In this document: in pieces, positions 1 to 6,744 of the stretch | Position numbering within the stretch: the first letter of the stretch is position 1 | How the letters are laid out: every line of letters starts with the position of its first letter | Source: Candidatus Gastranaerophilales bacterium | Lineage (GTDB): Bacteria > Cyanobacteriota > Vampirovibrionia > Gastranaerophilales > Gastranaerophilaceae | Length of the DNA stretch: 58,085 nucleotides | Direction of reading: 5' to 3' | Assembly: GCA_900766355.1 (NCBI GenBank) | Contig: CAAFVD010000039.1 | Span: 1-58,085, forward strand | Position numbers and translations under genes: made by a program | The notes under the pieces: generated by a model | Databases searched by the model: none | What the model was told of the DNA's origin: nothing | What the model saw: only the letters and a program-made list of their open reading frames with translations

Positions 1-23
1 AAAAGAGCCTTTTCAGGCTCTTT
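1..23 (-). terminator. Terminator after tRNA-Ser
   Basis: An 8-bp perfect stem (2-9 with 16-23) with a 6-base loop lies just 3' of the tRNA-Ser gene, with a short T run on the minus strand. It fits an intrinsic terminator for the minus-strand tRNA transcript. Confidence 0.7.
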
Positions 24-28
24 CTAAA

Positions 29-118
29 TGGAGGAGGAGGTGGGATTCGAACCCACGGTACGCGTGAACGTACGACAGTTTTCAAGACTGCTCCAATCAA
101 CCGCTCTGGCACTCCTCC
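29..118 (-). tRNA. tRNA-Ser (anticodon TGA)
   Basis: The minus strand folds as a class II tRNA. The acceptor GGAGGAG (112-118) pairs with CTCCTCC (33-39), the anticodon loop CTTGAAA gives TGA, the variable arm is long and the T arm is GTGGG-TTCGAAT-CCCAC. A CCA end is encoded at 29-31. The base between acceptor stem and CCA reads T on the tRNA strand, whereas bacterial serine tRNAs usually have G there. It reads UCA and other UCN codons. Confidence 0.95.
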
Positions 119-220
119 AGACAAATTGAATTGTAACAGAATTAATCTTAACCGAAACAAAATTAAAAGTAAAGTATTTGTTTTATATTTATTTTAAATG
201 TATCATTTTTGCCACTCTAC

Positions 221-249
221 TTGACATATAAACTAATTATGTGGACAAT
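221..249 (+). promoter_or_regulatory. Candidate promoter of the gcv operon
   Basis: A perfect -35 TTGACA (221-226) is followed after 17 bases by GACAAT (244-249), a 4/6 match to the -10 consensus. A GAGGGAGA ribosome binding site follows before the gcvT start at 275. I see no glycine-riboswitch-like structure in this short leader. Confidence 0.5.
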
Positions 250-274
250 TAAATAGTAGATAGAGGGAGATATT

Positions 275-1372
275 ATGACCAAACAAACTTTTTTACACGA
301 CAAACATATTGAATTACATGCAAAAATGGTAGATTTTGCAGGTTGGCACATGCCTGTTCAATATTCATCAATTATTGAAGAACACAAAACTGTAAGAGAA
401 AATGTTGGTTTATTTGATGTTTCCCATATGGGAGAACTTATCGTACAAGGCGAAGACGCTTGCCCTTTCCTTAACAAAATTGTTCCTCAAGATATTACAA
501 AACTTGTTGCCCGAAAAGCTGTTTATTGCCAACTGACAAACAAACATGCCGGTATTATTGACGATTTGATTATCTACAAAATTGAAAATAAAAAATATTT
601 AGTAATCGTAAATGCTGCAAGAATTGATGAAGACTTAAACTGGATGGTTCGTAACCAAAGAGGATTCAATGTTGAAATAATAAACGAATCTCACAATTAC
701 TCATTACTTGCAGTTCAAGGTCCTAAAGCCGTTGATTTAATGCACAAAATGGGAGTAGAAACACTTCCGCCATTCTTTACTATCAAACGTGGCGAATTAT
801 GTAACGTAAATGTTTGGATATCAAGAACTGGATATACAGGAGAAGACGGTGTAGAAATCCTTGTCAAAAACGATTTTTCCGAACTACTTTGGGATAAAAT
901 TCTTGAATATGGCAAAGAGTTCGGCATAAAACCTATTGGTCTAGGTGCAAGAGATACTCTAAGATTAGAAGCTGCGCTTCACCTATACGGAAACGATTTA
1001 GATGAAGAAACAACACCTATAGAGGCTGGTCTATCTTGGTCAATACCTAAAGATAAGATTGACGATTATAATGGACGTTCAACTATTGAAGCTCAATTAA
1101 AAAATGGTGTTGATAAAAAACTAATCGGACTTGTAATGATAGATAGAGGTATTGCACGTCACGGTTATGATGTTTATTACAAAAACGAAAAAATTGGAAC
1201 AATTACAAGTGGCGGAATATCCCCGATTAGAAATGAAAACATTGCTCTTGCTTACGTAAAAGCACTACCTGAAATTAAAGCTGACACAAATATACAAGTA
1301 GAAATACGTGGCAAATTATATAACGCAAAGGTTGTTAAACGACCTTTCGTAAAAAAGAATAATAAAGGTTAA
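275..1372 (+). CDS. gcvT: Glycine cleavage system T protein (aminomethyltransferase)
   Basis: GcvT takes the aminomethyl group from the lipoyl arm of GcvH and passes the methylene unit to tetrahydrofolate, releasing ammonia. The 365-residue length is normal. Family blocks are visible: the N-terminal LHDKHIELHAKMVDFAGWHMPVQ-type start, VGLFDVSHMGE, SRTGYTGEDGVE, GLGARDTLRLEA and a C-terminal GIARHGYDVY segment. The start has a GAGGGAGA ribosome binding site. It is first in an operon with gcvH and gcvPA. Cytoplasmic. The folate-binding aspartate region (ISRTGYTGEDG) looks intact, so the enzyme should be active. Confidence 0.97.
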   Translation: MTKQTFLHDKHIELHAKMVDFAGWHMPVQYSSIIEEHKTVRENVGLFDVSHMGELIVQGEDACPFLNKIVPQDITKLVARKAVYCQLTNKHAGIIDDLIIYKIENKKYLVIVNAARIDEDLNWMVRNQRGFNVEIINESHNYSLLAVQGPKAVDLMHKMGVETLPPFFTIKRGELCNVNVWISRTGYTGEDGVEILVKNDFSELLWDKILEYGKEFGIKPIGLGARDTLRLEAALHLYGNDLDEETTPIEAGLSWSIPKDKIDDYNGRSTIEAQLKNGVDKKLIGLVMIDRGIARHGYDVYYKNEKIGTITSGGISPIRNENIALAYVKALPEIKADTNIQVEIRGKLYNAKVVKRPFVKKNNKG

Positions 1373-1396
1373 TAATATTATATAAAGGAGAAATGA

Positions 1397-1771
1397 ATGA
1401 GCGAAAGTATGTTATGTAGTAAAACTCACGAATATCTTGTTGGTTCTAATGGTAAATACACTATCGGATTAACAGATTATGCAGTAGAACAACTTGGTGA
1501 CGTTGTATTTGTTGAACTTCCTGAAGTTGGTACAGAATACAAAAAGAATGAAGTTTTTGCAACAGTTGAATCTGTAAAAGCTGCATCAGAAATCTACATG
1601 CCAGTATCAGGTACGGTTACTGCTGTAAACGAAAACATTGTAGCAACACCTGAACTACTAAACGAAGACCCTCACGGTAATGGTTGGCTTGTAAAAATTG
1701 ATTCTGCAGCAGATGATACAGAATTTGCAGATTTGTTAGATTACTCAGATTATAAAGAAGAAGTAGAATAA
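1397..1771 (+). CDS. gcvH: Glycine cleavage system H protein (lipoyl carrier)
   Basis: Small lipoylated shuttle protein (124 residues) that carries the aminomethyl intermediate from GcvP to GcvT and the reduced lipoyl group to the L protein. The lipoylation motif FATVESVKAASEIYMPVSG is present, with the modified lysine in ESVKA. It lies 24 bases after gcvT with an AAAGGAG site, and its TAA stop overlaps the gcvPA start (TAATG), which implies translational coupling. Confidence 0.97.
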   Translation: MSESMLCSKTHEYLVGSNGKYTIGLTDYAVEQLGDVVFVELPEVGTEYKKNEVFATVESVKAASEIYMPVSGTVTAVNENIVATPELLNEDPHGNGWLVKIDSAADDTEFADLLDYSDYKEEVE

Positions 1772-3003
1772 TGAAAAATTTTATAGCACATAGTGAAGAA
1801 GAAAGACAGGAAATGCTCAACGCAATTTCTTGCAACTCTGTAGATGATTTATTTAAAACTCTGCCTATAAAAATGGCCGAGCTAAAGTTAGACGAGCCTC
1901 TTTCTGAAATGCAAACTCAAAAAAAAGTAAAAGCACTCGCAAAAAAGAATAATATAGATTATGTATCATTCTTAGGTGGTGGAGTTTATAACAAATTTAT
2001 TCCAGCTGCTATTGCTCAAGTTGCACAAAGGTTTGAGTTTTTGACAGCATATACACCATACCAGCCGGAAATATCACAAGGAACTCTACAAGTGATGTAT
2101 GAATTCCAAACAATGATATGCAGATTAACAGGAATGGACGTTTCTAACGCATCAGTTTATGATGGGGCAACAGCATGTGCAGAAGCTCTTTCTATGGCTG
2201 TAAGATTAAAGAAAAAGTCAAAAGTTTTGGTTTCAGATAAACTAAACCCTGAATACAAACAAGTTATCAAAACATATATGTGGGCAGCAAATATTGAGTT
2301 GGACTGGTTTGAAACTCTACCAGAAAATACCGCAGATTATTCTGCAGTTCTTATCCAAAACCCAGATTTCTTTGGTGAAGTTACAAAACTTCCTAGTATT
2401 GATACATTATTGATTGTTTGTACTAGACTTTCTGCATTATCAATACTAAAACCACCAGTAGACGCTGATATTGTTGTTGGGGACATACAAGAACTAGGCA
2501 TTCCTATGGAATTCGGAGGACCTCATGCTGGTTTCTTAGCTTGTAAAGATAAATACGTAAGACAATTACCAGGTAGAATCGCTGGTAGAACGGTAGATGC
2601 TGATGGTAATCAAGCTTTTACTCTAACTTTACAAACTAGAGAACAACATATTCGTAGAGAAAAAGCGACAAGTAATATTTGTTCAAATCAAGCTCTTGTG
2701 GCTCTATGTGCAACTTTATACTTGTCTTTATTAGGCGAAAAAGGGTTCAAACAAACTGGAATTATGTCAAATAATTTGGCACATAAACTTTCTAATAAAC
2801 TTGCTGAAAAAGGAATTAAAACTCTAAATAAAGAATTCTATAGCGAATTTTTGGTAGAAGTAAAAAATTCAGATAATTTCTTAGCAAAATTAAAAGAAAA
2901 TAACATCATTGGTGGTTTAAAAATTGACGAAACCAAAGTGTTGATTTCAGTTACAGAAATGAATACAGAAGAAGAAATTGATACCTACATTAGCCTTGTT
3001 TAA
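1771..3003 (+). CDS. gcvPA: Glycine dehydrogenase (decarboxylating), subunit 1
   Basis: This is the alpha half of a split P protein, which decarboxylates glycine and loads the aminomethyl group onto GcvH. At 410 residues it is slightly short for the family (about 440). Family segments include IPAAIAQVAQRFEFLTAYTPYQPEISQG-type sequence near residue 75, RLTGMDVSNASVYDGATA, MEFGGPHAGFLAC and LQTREQHIRREKATSNICSNQAL. The PLP-binding lysine belongs to the beta subunit (gcvPB), which does not follow here. The 3' end overlaps the convergent rsmD gene by 14 bases. Confidence 0.95.
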   Translation: MKNFIAHSEEERQEMLNAISCNSVDDLFKTLPIKMAELKLDEPLSEMQTQKKVKALAKKNNIDYVSFLGGGVYNKFIPAAIAQVAQRFEFLTAYTPYQPEISQGTLQVMYEFQTMICRLTGMDVSNASVYDGATACAEALSMAVRLKKKSKVLVSDKLNPEYKQVIKTYMWAANIELDWFETLPENTADYSAVLIQNPDFFGEVTKLPSIDTLLIVCTRLSALSILKPPVDADIVVGDIQELGIPMEFGGPHAGFLACKDKYVRQLPGRIAGRTVDADGNQAFTLTLQTREQHIRREKATSNICSNQALVALCATLYLSLLGEKGFKQTGIMSNNLAHKLSNKLAEKGIKTLNKEFYSEFLVEVKNSDNFLAKLKENNIIGGLKIDETKVLISVTEMNTEEEIDTYISLV

Positions 3004-3526
3004 TATAGGTTAGGTATTTGTCACCATATTTTTTCTGTTTAATAATATTCTCAAAAGAACACTCCATATTTACGGGGTGTTCTAATATTATGATATCAGC
3101 ACGACCTTGCAATGCAAACAAAGTTTCTTCATATATACCTGCCGAGTATGGCGGGTCTACATAAGCTACATCGTATTTTGATTGAAGTTTGTATATCAAG
3201 TTTAAGGCATTACCCACAATTAAATTCGGTTTTAAACCTAAGTTCTCATAATTTTTTTTAAGAATAAGGGCTGATTTTTTATTTAGTTCAAAACTAGTAA
3301 CAGTTTTAAACCCTCTAGATATAGCCTCTAACCCCATGATTCCAGAACCACTATAAACATCTAAAAAAGATAAATTATCAAAATCTCCTAGAATAGAGAA
3401 TAGAGTATTAAAAAGCCCCATTCTTACTTTTGACAACGTAGGGCGAGTTATTCTCTCATCAGGAGCAATAACTCTCTGCCCTTTAAATTTTCCACCTGAA
3501 ATATTCATTCTTATAAAATATAACAA
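2990..3526 (-). CDS. rsmD: 16S rRNA (guanine966-N2)-methyltransferase
   Basis: RsmD-type enzyme (178 residues) that methylates a guanine in 16S rRNA with S-adenosylmethionine. Visible motifs are the N-terminal ISGGKFKGQRVIAP, the SAM-binding DVYSGSGIMGLEAISRG and the catalytic VDPPYSAG. An alternative start at MNISGG, six residues in, fits the family N-terminus and may be the true start. Its end overlaps the end of gcvPA on the other strand. Confidence 0.92.
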   Translation of the reverse strand: MLYFIRMNISGGKFKGQRVIAPDERITRPTLSKVRMGLFNTLFSILGDFDNLSFLDVYSGSGIMGLEAISRGFKTVTSFELNKKSALILKKNYENLGLKPNLIVGNALNLIYKLQSKYDVAYVDPPYSAGIYEETLFALQGRADIIILEHPVNMECSFENIIKQKKYGDKYLTYIKQG

Positions 3527-3551
3527 AATATAATTATTTAAAAGTATAAAT

Positions 3552-4070
3552 TTAGTCCTCTATAGGAACAGTAACAATATACTTATTCTTATTAACTTGT
3601 TTTTTACTCATTTTTTCAAAATTTACGTCGTCATCAAGAGTATAAGATTGAGAAAAACTTGTAAAAGATTGAGAATGTTTCTTTTCTACTGTAGCCTTCC
3701 CACTAAAAGATATCGTATTTTTTTGAATTGATATATCTATATTGTTTGGATTGTTGTCAAATGGTTTTAGATTAATTATAAACTTGTATTCTTCAGGACT
3801 TTTTATATAATGAACAATATTTAGATTACCTGTTTCTTGTTCAAAATAATTTCTCATATGTTGAGGAAGAATTGAATCAGCAGGAATCATTTCTTTTTCC
3901 ATTTTATTCATTTCTTTATCCAAATGATGCATTGTTACAAACGGATTGAATAGAGTATTAAAAGCCATTGTTATAGCAAAATAAACAGCAAGGAACGCTC
4001 CGACCATTACTGCAAAAAACAATCCTATGTATTTATATATTTTATTTTTATCTTCATTATTATCAAGCAT
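3552..4070 (-). CDS. Membrane-anchored Hsp20-like protein
   Basis: The 172-residue protein starts at the ATG at 4070; an upstream in-frame TTG lies inside the AAAGGAG binding site and is not needed. Residues about 14-40 form one membrane helix (YIGLFFAVMVGAFLAVYFAITMA in part). The C-terminal 90 residues look like an alpha-crystallin fold: a YKFIINL strand, the hydrophobic pair ISFSGKATVE, a YTLDDDVNF segment and a terminal KYIVTVPI strand. Small heat-shock domains are normally soluble, so membrane tethering is unusual. The fold call rests on pattern only. Confidence 0.5.
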   Translation of the reverse strand: MLDNNEDKNKIYKYIGLFFAVMVGAFLAVYFAITMAFNTLFNPFVTMHHLDKEMNKMEKEMIPADSILPQHMRNYFEQETGNLNIVHYIKSPEEYKFIINLKPFDNNPNNIDISIQKNTISFSGKATVEKKHSQSFTSFSQSYTLDDDVNFEKMSKKQVNKNKYIVTVPIED

Positions 4071-4138
4071 AACAAAATCTCCTTTCTGCAATTTGATTTT
4101 AATTCAAAATTTGCAAAAAGTACAATTACTCAGTCGAA

Positions 4139-4330
4139 TTATTTTCCTGATGCTTGATTAAACAATGCCAATGCCATTGGGCTAAGCTCTAAAATATATG
4201 CAGGGTCACCAGTTTCTGCAACTTTTACTGCAACATCATCTATTTCTTCCATTGCAGATGAAATAACATCAAGTTGCATAAGTTGAACCTTGCTTGATAA
4301 TTCTGCATTTAAAACGCTTGTAATATCCAT
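4139..4330 (-). CDS. Small helical protein, function unknown (weak YjfB resemblance)
   Basis: 63 residues beginning MDITSVLNAEL, with an AAGGA site nine bases before the ATG. A longer in-frame version starting at 4372 lacks support. It is predicted helical, acidic in the middle and ends ALALFNQASGK. The N-terminal DI..L...LS...Q pattern faintly resembles YjfB-type putative motility proteins, and a flagellin gene lies 2.4 kb away, but I cannot establish the family. Confidence 0.6.
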   Translation of the reverse strand: MDITSVLNAELSSKVQLMQLDVISSAMEEIDDVAVKVAETGDPAYILELSPMALALFNQASGK

Positions 4331-4417
4331 AAATAAAAATCCTTGTGATAGCTTATATAAACATGATAGCACATGTCTATAAACTTGTTAACCCTACAAA
4401 CGTAAATTTTTATTACA

Positions 4418-5005
4418 TTAAATTATAATATCTCGTATTTTCTTTAAATCTTCAAGCATCAAAGCTCTTGGCTTACCAGCTTCCATAGAATGATTTCTTA
4501 AAAGATATGATGGGTGAAAAATTGGCATTGATTGATATTTTTGTCCATTAACATCTATATCTAACCATTCACCGCGAATTTTTGAAATTGGTACTTTTTT
4601 ATCATAAAAAGACTGCAAAGCCGTTGAACCACAAAATATCAAAATCTTTGGATTTACTATTCGTATTTGTTCATAAAGATATTCAACACATTTTTCTTTT
4701 TCTATATTTGTTGGAACTCTATTTTGAGGTGGACGACATTTTACAGTATTAATAATATACAAATCTTTTTCTCTATCAATCCCTACTTGAGCAAGAAAAT
4801 CATTCAACAATTTACCAGCCCTACCAACAAAAGGTGTTCCGGACATATCTTCATTTGCTCCAGGAGCTTCACCTATAAGAATAGCTTTTGCTGTATCAGG
4901 ATTTCCATCAGAAAAGACCAACTTGTTTCGAGTTTTGCCTAACTCACAAGCTAAACATTTTTCACATTTTGATTTTAATATATCTAAATCTTCTTTTTTA
5001 GTCAT
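4418..5005 (-). CDS. Family 4 uracil-DNA glycosylase (4Fe-4S)
   Basis: Removes uracil from DNA to start base-excision repair. The 195-residue protein has the four iron-sulfur cysteines with the family spacing: C17, C20, C90 and C106. The catalytic-site motif GEAPGANED is at residues 45-53 and the second motif HPSYLLR at 164-170. It lies one base downstream of the M16-like gene on the same strand, so both are probably cotranscribed. Confidence 0.93.
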   Translation of the reverse strand: MTKKEDLDILKSKCEKCLACELGKTRNKLVFSDGNPDTAKAILIGEAPGANEDMSGTPFVGRAGKLLNDFLAQVGIDREKDLYIINTVKCRPPQNRVPTNIEKEKCVEYLYEQIRIVNPKILIFCGSTALQSFYDKKVPISKIRGEWLDIDVNGQKYQSMPIFHPSYLLRNHSMEAGKPRALMLEDLKKIRDIII

Positions 5006-5006
5006 T

Positions 5007-6215
5007 TTATGGTCTTAATACTGTAATAACTGATTTATTTGTAAAATATTTATTTGCACATTCTTTTAATTGTTCTGATGTTACTTTTTTAATTTTATCT
5101 ATTATTTTTGCTTGATAATCAAAACCTAGTCCCATAATTCCATAATAAGCAAGTGCTGTTGACTGTTGAGAATTAGTTTCAGTTATAAATTGTTGTTTGC
5201 CTATTATATTATTCTTAGCATTAGTTAATTCTTCTTCCGATACTAATTCTTCTTTTATTTTATCAATTTCTTCTTTAAAACCAGCCAAAGAAACATCTAT
5301 ATTTTTAGGTTCTGTTGCAATATAAATACTAAATATTGCAGATTTCAGATGAGATTCACAAGAAGTTCTAACGGTATATGCTAAACCTTTTTTATCTCTC
5401 AATTCTAAAAACAATCGAGAAGAAAGCCCACTTGCACCTAATATCGTATTTATAACGGCCAAAACAGGATAATCTTCTGATTCAAAGTTTGGAACTAACC
5501 AACCTTGATATATTTGAGCTTGGTTTGCATCTTCTTTAATCACGTCAACTCTTTTTGCTGAATCCAATTCAGGCTTTTCAATTTTACTTGATTCTACAGA
5601 ATTATTTTCTAAACTACCAATCGTTTGTTCTAACAAAGGCTCTATTTCTGAGAATTCTAAACTACCTACTGTTGATGATATTTTTTGACCTAATTTTAAA
5701 ATATTATAATAAGCATCTATTACATCTTGTTTAGTAATTTTATCAAGAGTTTCTAACATTTTTGTATAGGTATTTCCATAATAATGATTTTCATAAATAG
5801 TTTTTATAAATGCATCAGAAACTTTTGTTCTTGCAGAATCTAGTTCTGCAACAATTTCACCACGCATTTTTTCTTTTTCTTTATCAAATTCATCAAATGT
5901 AGTATTTTTAATGATATCGTCTAAAATTGTTATCGCTAATCCAAAATCTTCATTTAAACATACAAACCTAAAACGCAAATAATCTTGTTTCATATCTGTA
6001 TATAATTCAATAGCATTTTCATCTAAAACTTTTGCTAACTCCGTATTTGAGTATTTTTTAGTACCTTGTAATAACAACCTATTCATAAGCGAATAAGTTC
6101 CTGCTAATTTTTCAGGTTCAGTAATTGCCACATTTAAAGTAAATGCCATTCTTGGTGTATTTTTATTCTGTTTATAAACTGATTTGATATCATTTTTTAG
6201 CGTAAATTCTTTCAT
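5007..6215 (-). CDS. M16-family peptidase homologue lacking the zinc site
   Basis: 402-residue insulinase-like protein with two M16 half-domains. At the position of the usual HxxEH zinc motif (family form HFLEHMLFKGT) the sequence reads SLMNRLLLQGT, so both histidines and the glutamate are replaced. The second half keeps the substrate-binding signature GLSSRLFLELRDKKGLAY with its conserved Arg and Tyr. In M16B/M16C pairs one subunit has exactly this pattern (R/Y kept, zinc lost) and works with an active partner; no active partner is seen nearby. Upstream member of a two-gene unit with the uracil-DNA glycosylase. Confidence 0.85.
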   Translation of the reverse strand: MKEFTLKNDIKSVYKQNKNTPRMAFTLNVAITEPEKLAGTYSLMNRLLLQGTKKYSNTELAKVLDENAIELYTDMKQDYLRFRFVCLNEDFGLAITILDDIIKNTTFDEFDKEKEKMRGEIVAELDSARTKVSDAFIKTIYENHYYGNTYTKMLETLDKITKQDVIDAYYNILKLGQKISSTVGSLEFSEIEPLLEQTIGSLENNSVESSKIEKPELDSAKRVDVIKEDANQAQIYQGWLVPNFESEDYPVLAVINTILGASGLSSRLFLELRDKKGLAYTVRTSCESHLKSAIFSIYIATEPKNIDVSLAGFKEEIDKIKEELVSEEELTNAKNNIIGKQQFITETNSQQSTALAYYGIMGLGFDYQAKIIDKIKKVTSEQLKECANKYFTNKSVITVLRP

Positions 6216-6553
6216 AAAACCCTCATTTTTCTTTCATTTAACCACAAATTTGGGCAAACTACAAATTTTTAACAAATTAATGCTAGACAATTAATTATGT
6301 CTGTATTATTATAGACATTGTCGAAAGGGTAAAACCTTTCAACATCAGTTGAAAATAGAATATTTTTCAAAACTGCATGTCTTTATGACACTCTGCCAAA
6401 AAGATTCCGTGGTAGAGATTGAAAATTAAATAACAAACTGCATGCCCTTGTGGCACTCTGCCGAACAAATGATTAAGTATCATTTGTGAGAGGGGAGGTA
6501 GACTTGTCTACCGATTCCGTGGTAGAGATTGAAAATTAAATAACAAACTGCAT
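6216..6553 (+). other. Structured intergenic region before tRNA-Leu
   Basis: No convincing gene. It contains the M16 upstream region, a hairpin around 6297-6320 (ATGTCT/AGACAT), a small GAAAGG/CCTTTC hairpin near 6323-6340, the hairpin ACAAATGAT/ATCATTTGT around 6465-6488 and GGTAGA/TCTACC around 6497-6512. The repeated tRNA-start segments are listed separately. The hairpins probably belong to the leader of the tRNA-Leu transcript. Confidence 0.5.
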
Positions 6554-6564
6554 GCCCTTGTGGC
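6371..6564 (+). repeat. Direct repeats copying the 5' start of tRNA-Leu
   Basis: A perfect 52-base direct repeat occupies 6403-6454 and 6513-6564, a 110-base period. The second copy ends inside the functional tRNA-Leu gene, including its first 11 bases. A degenerate third tRNA-start copy is at 6371-6397 and matches 6437-6463 through AACTGCATG and CACTCTGCC. In addition 6506-6519 is a perfect 14-base reverse complement of tRNA positions 6564-6577 (D-arm region). Confidence 0.85.
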
Positions 6565-6640
6565 GGAATCGGTAGACGCGTTGGACTTAAAATCCAATCG
6601 GGGTTATCCCTCGGTGCCAGTTCAAGTCTGGCCAAGGGCA
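6554..6640 (+). tRNA. tRNA-Leu (anticodon TAA)
   Basis: Class II tRNA: acceptor GCCCTTG (6554-6560) pairs with CAAGGGC (6633-6639), discriminator A at 6640. The anticodon loop ACTTAAA gives TAA, there is a long variable arm, and the T loop reads TTCAAGT. CCA is not encoded. It decodes UUA, a common leucine codon in AT-rich genomes. Confidence 0.96.
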
Positions 6641-6647
6641 GTTTTTA

Positions 6648-6682
6648 AAAAGAGTTTCACTTTCGTGAAACTCTTTTTGTTA
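6648..6682 (+). terminator. Terminator after tRNA-Leu
   Basis: A long stem (AAAAAGAGTTTCAC with GTGAAACTCTTTTT) around a TTTC loop starts eight bases after the tRNA. It has a T run on the plus strand and a matching A run on the left, so it may also stop flagellin transcription arriving from the other strand. Confidence 0.85.
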
Positions 6683-6744
6683 TATTAAAATTATTTCTAT
6701 TTTAACTATCATTAATTAAATAATTCATTACACTATCTAAAAAA

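Noticed and set aside
121..274. Glycine riboswitch before gcvT
   Set aside because: The leader after the promoter is too short and no tandem aptamer-like structure is visible.
6371..6553. tRNA-Leu leader as a T-box riboswitch
   Set aside because: No specifier loop or T-box antiterminator (TGG-box) is visible, and it precedes a tRNA, not an aminoacyl-synthetase or amino-acid operon.
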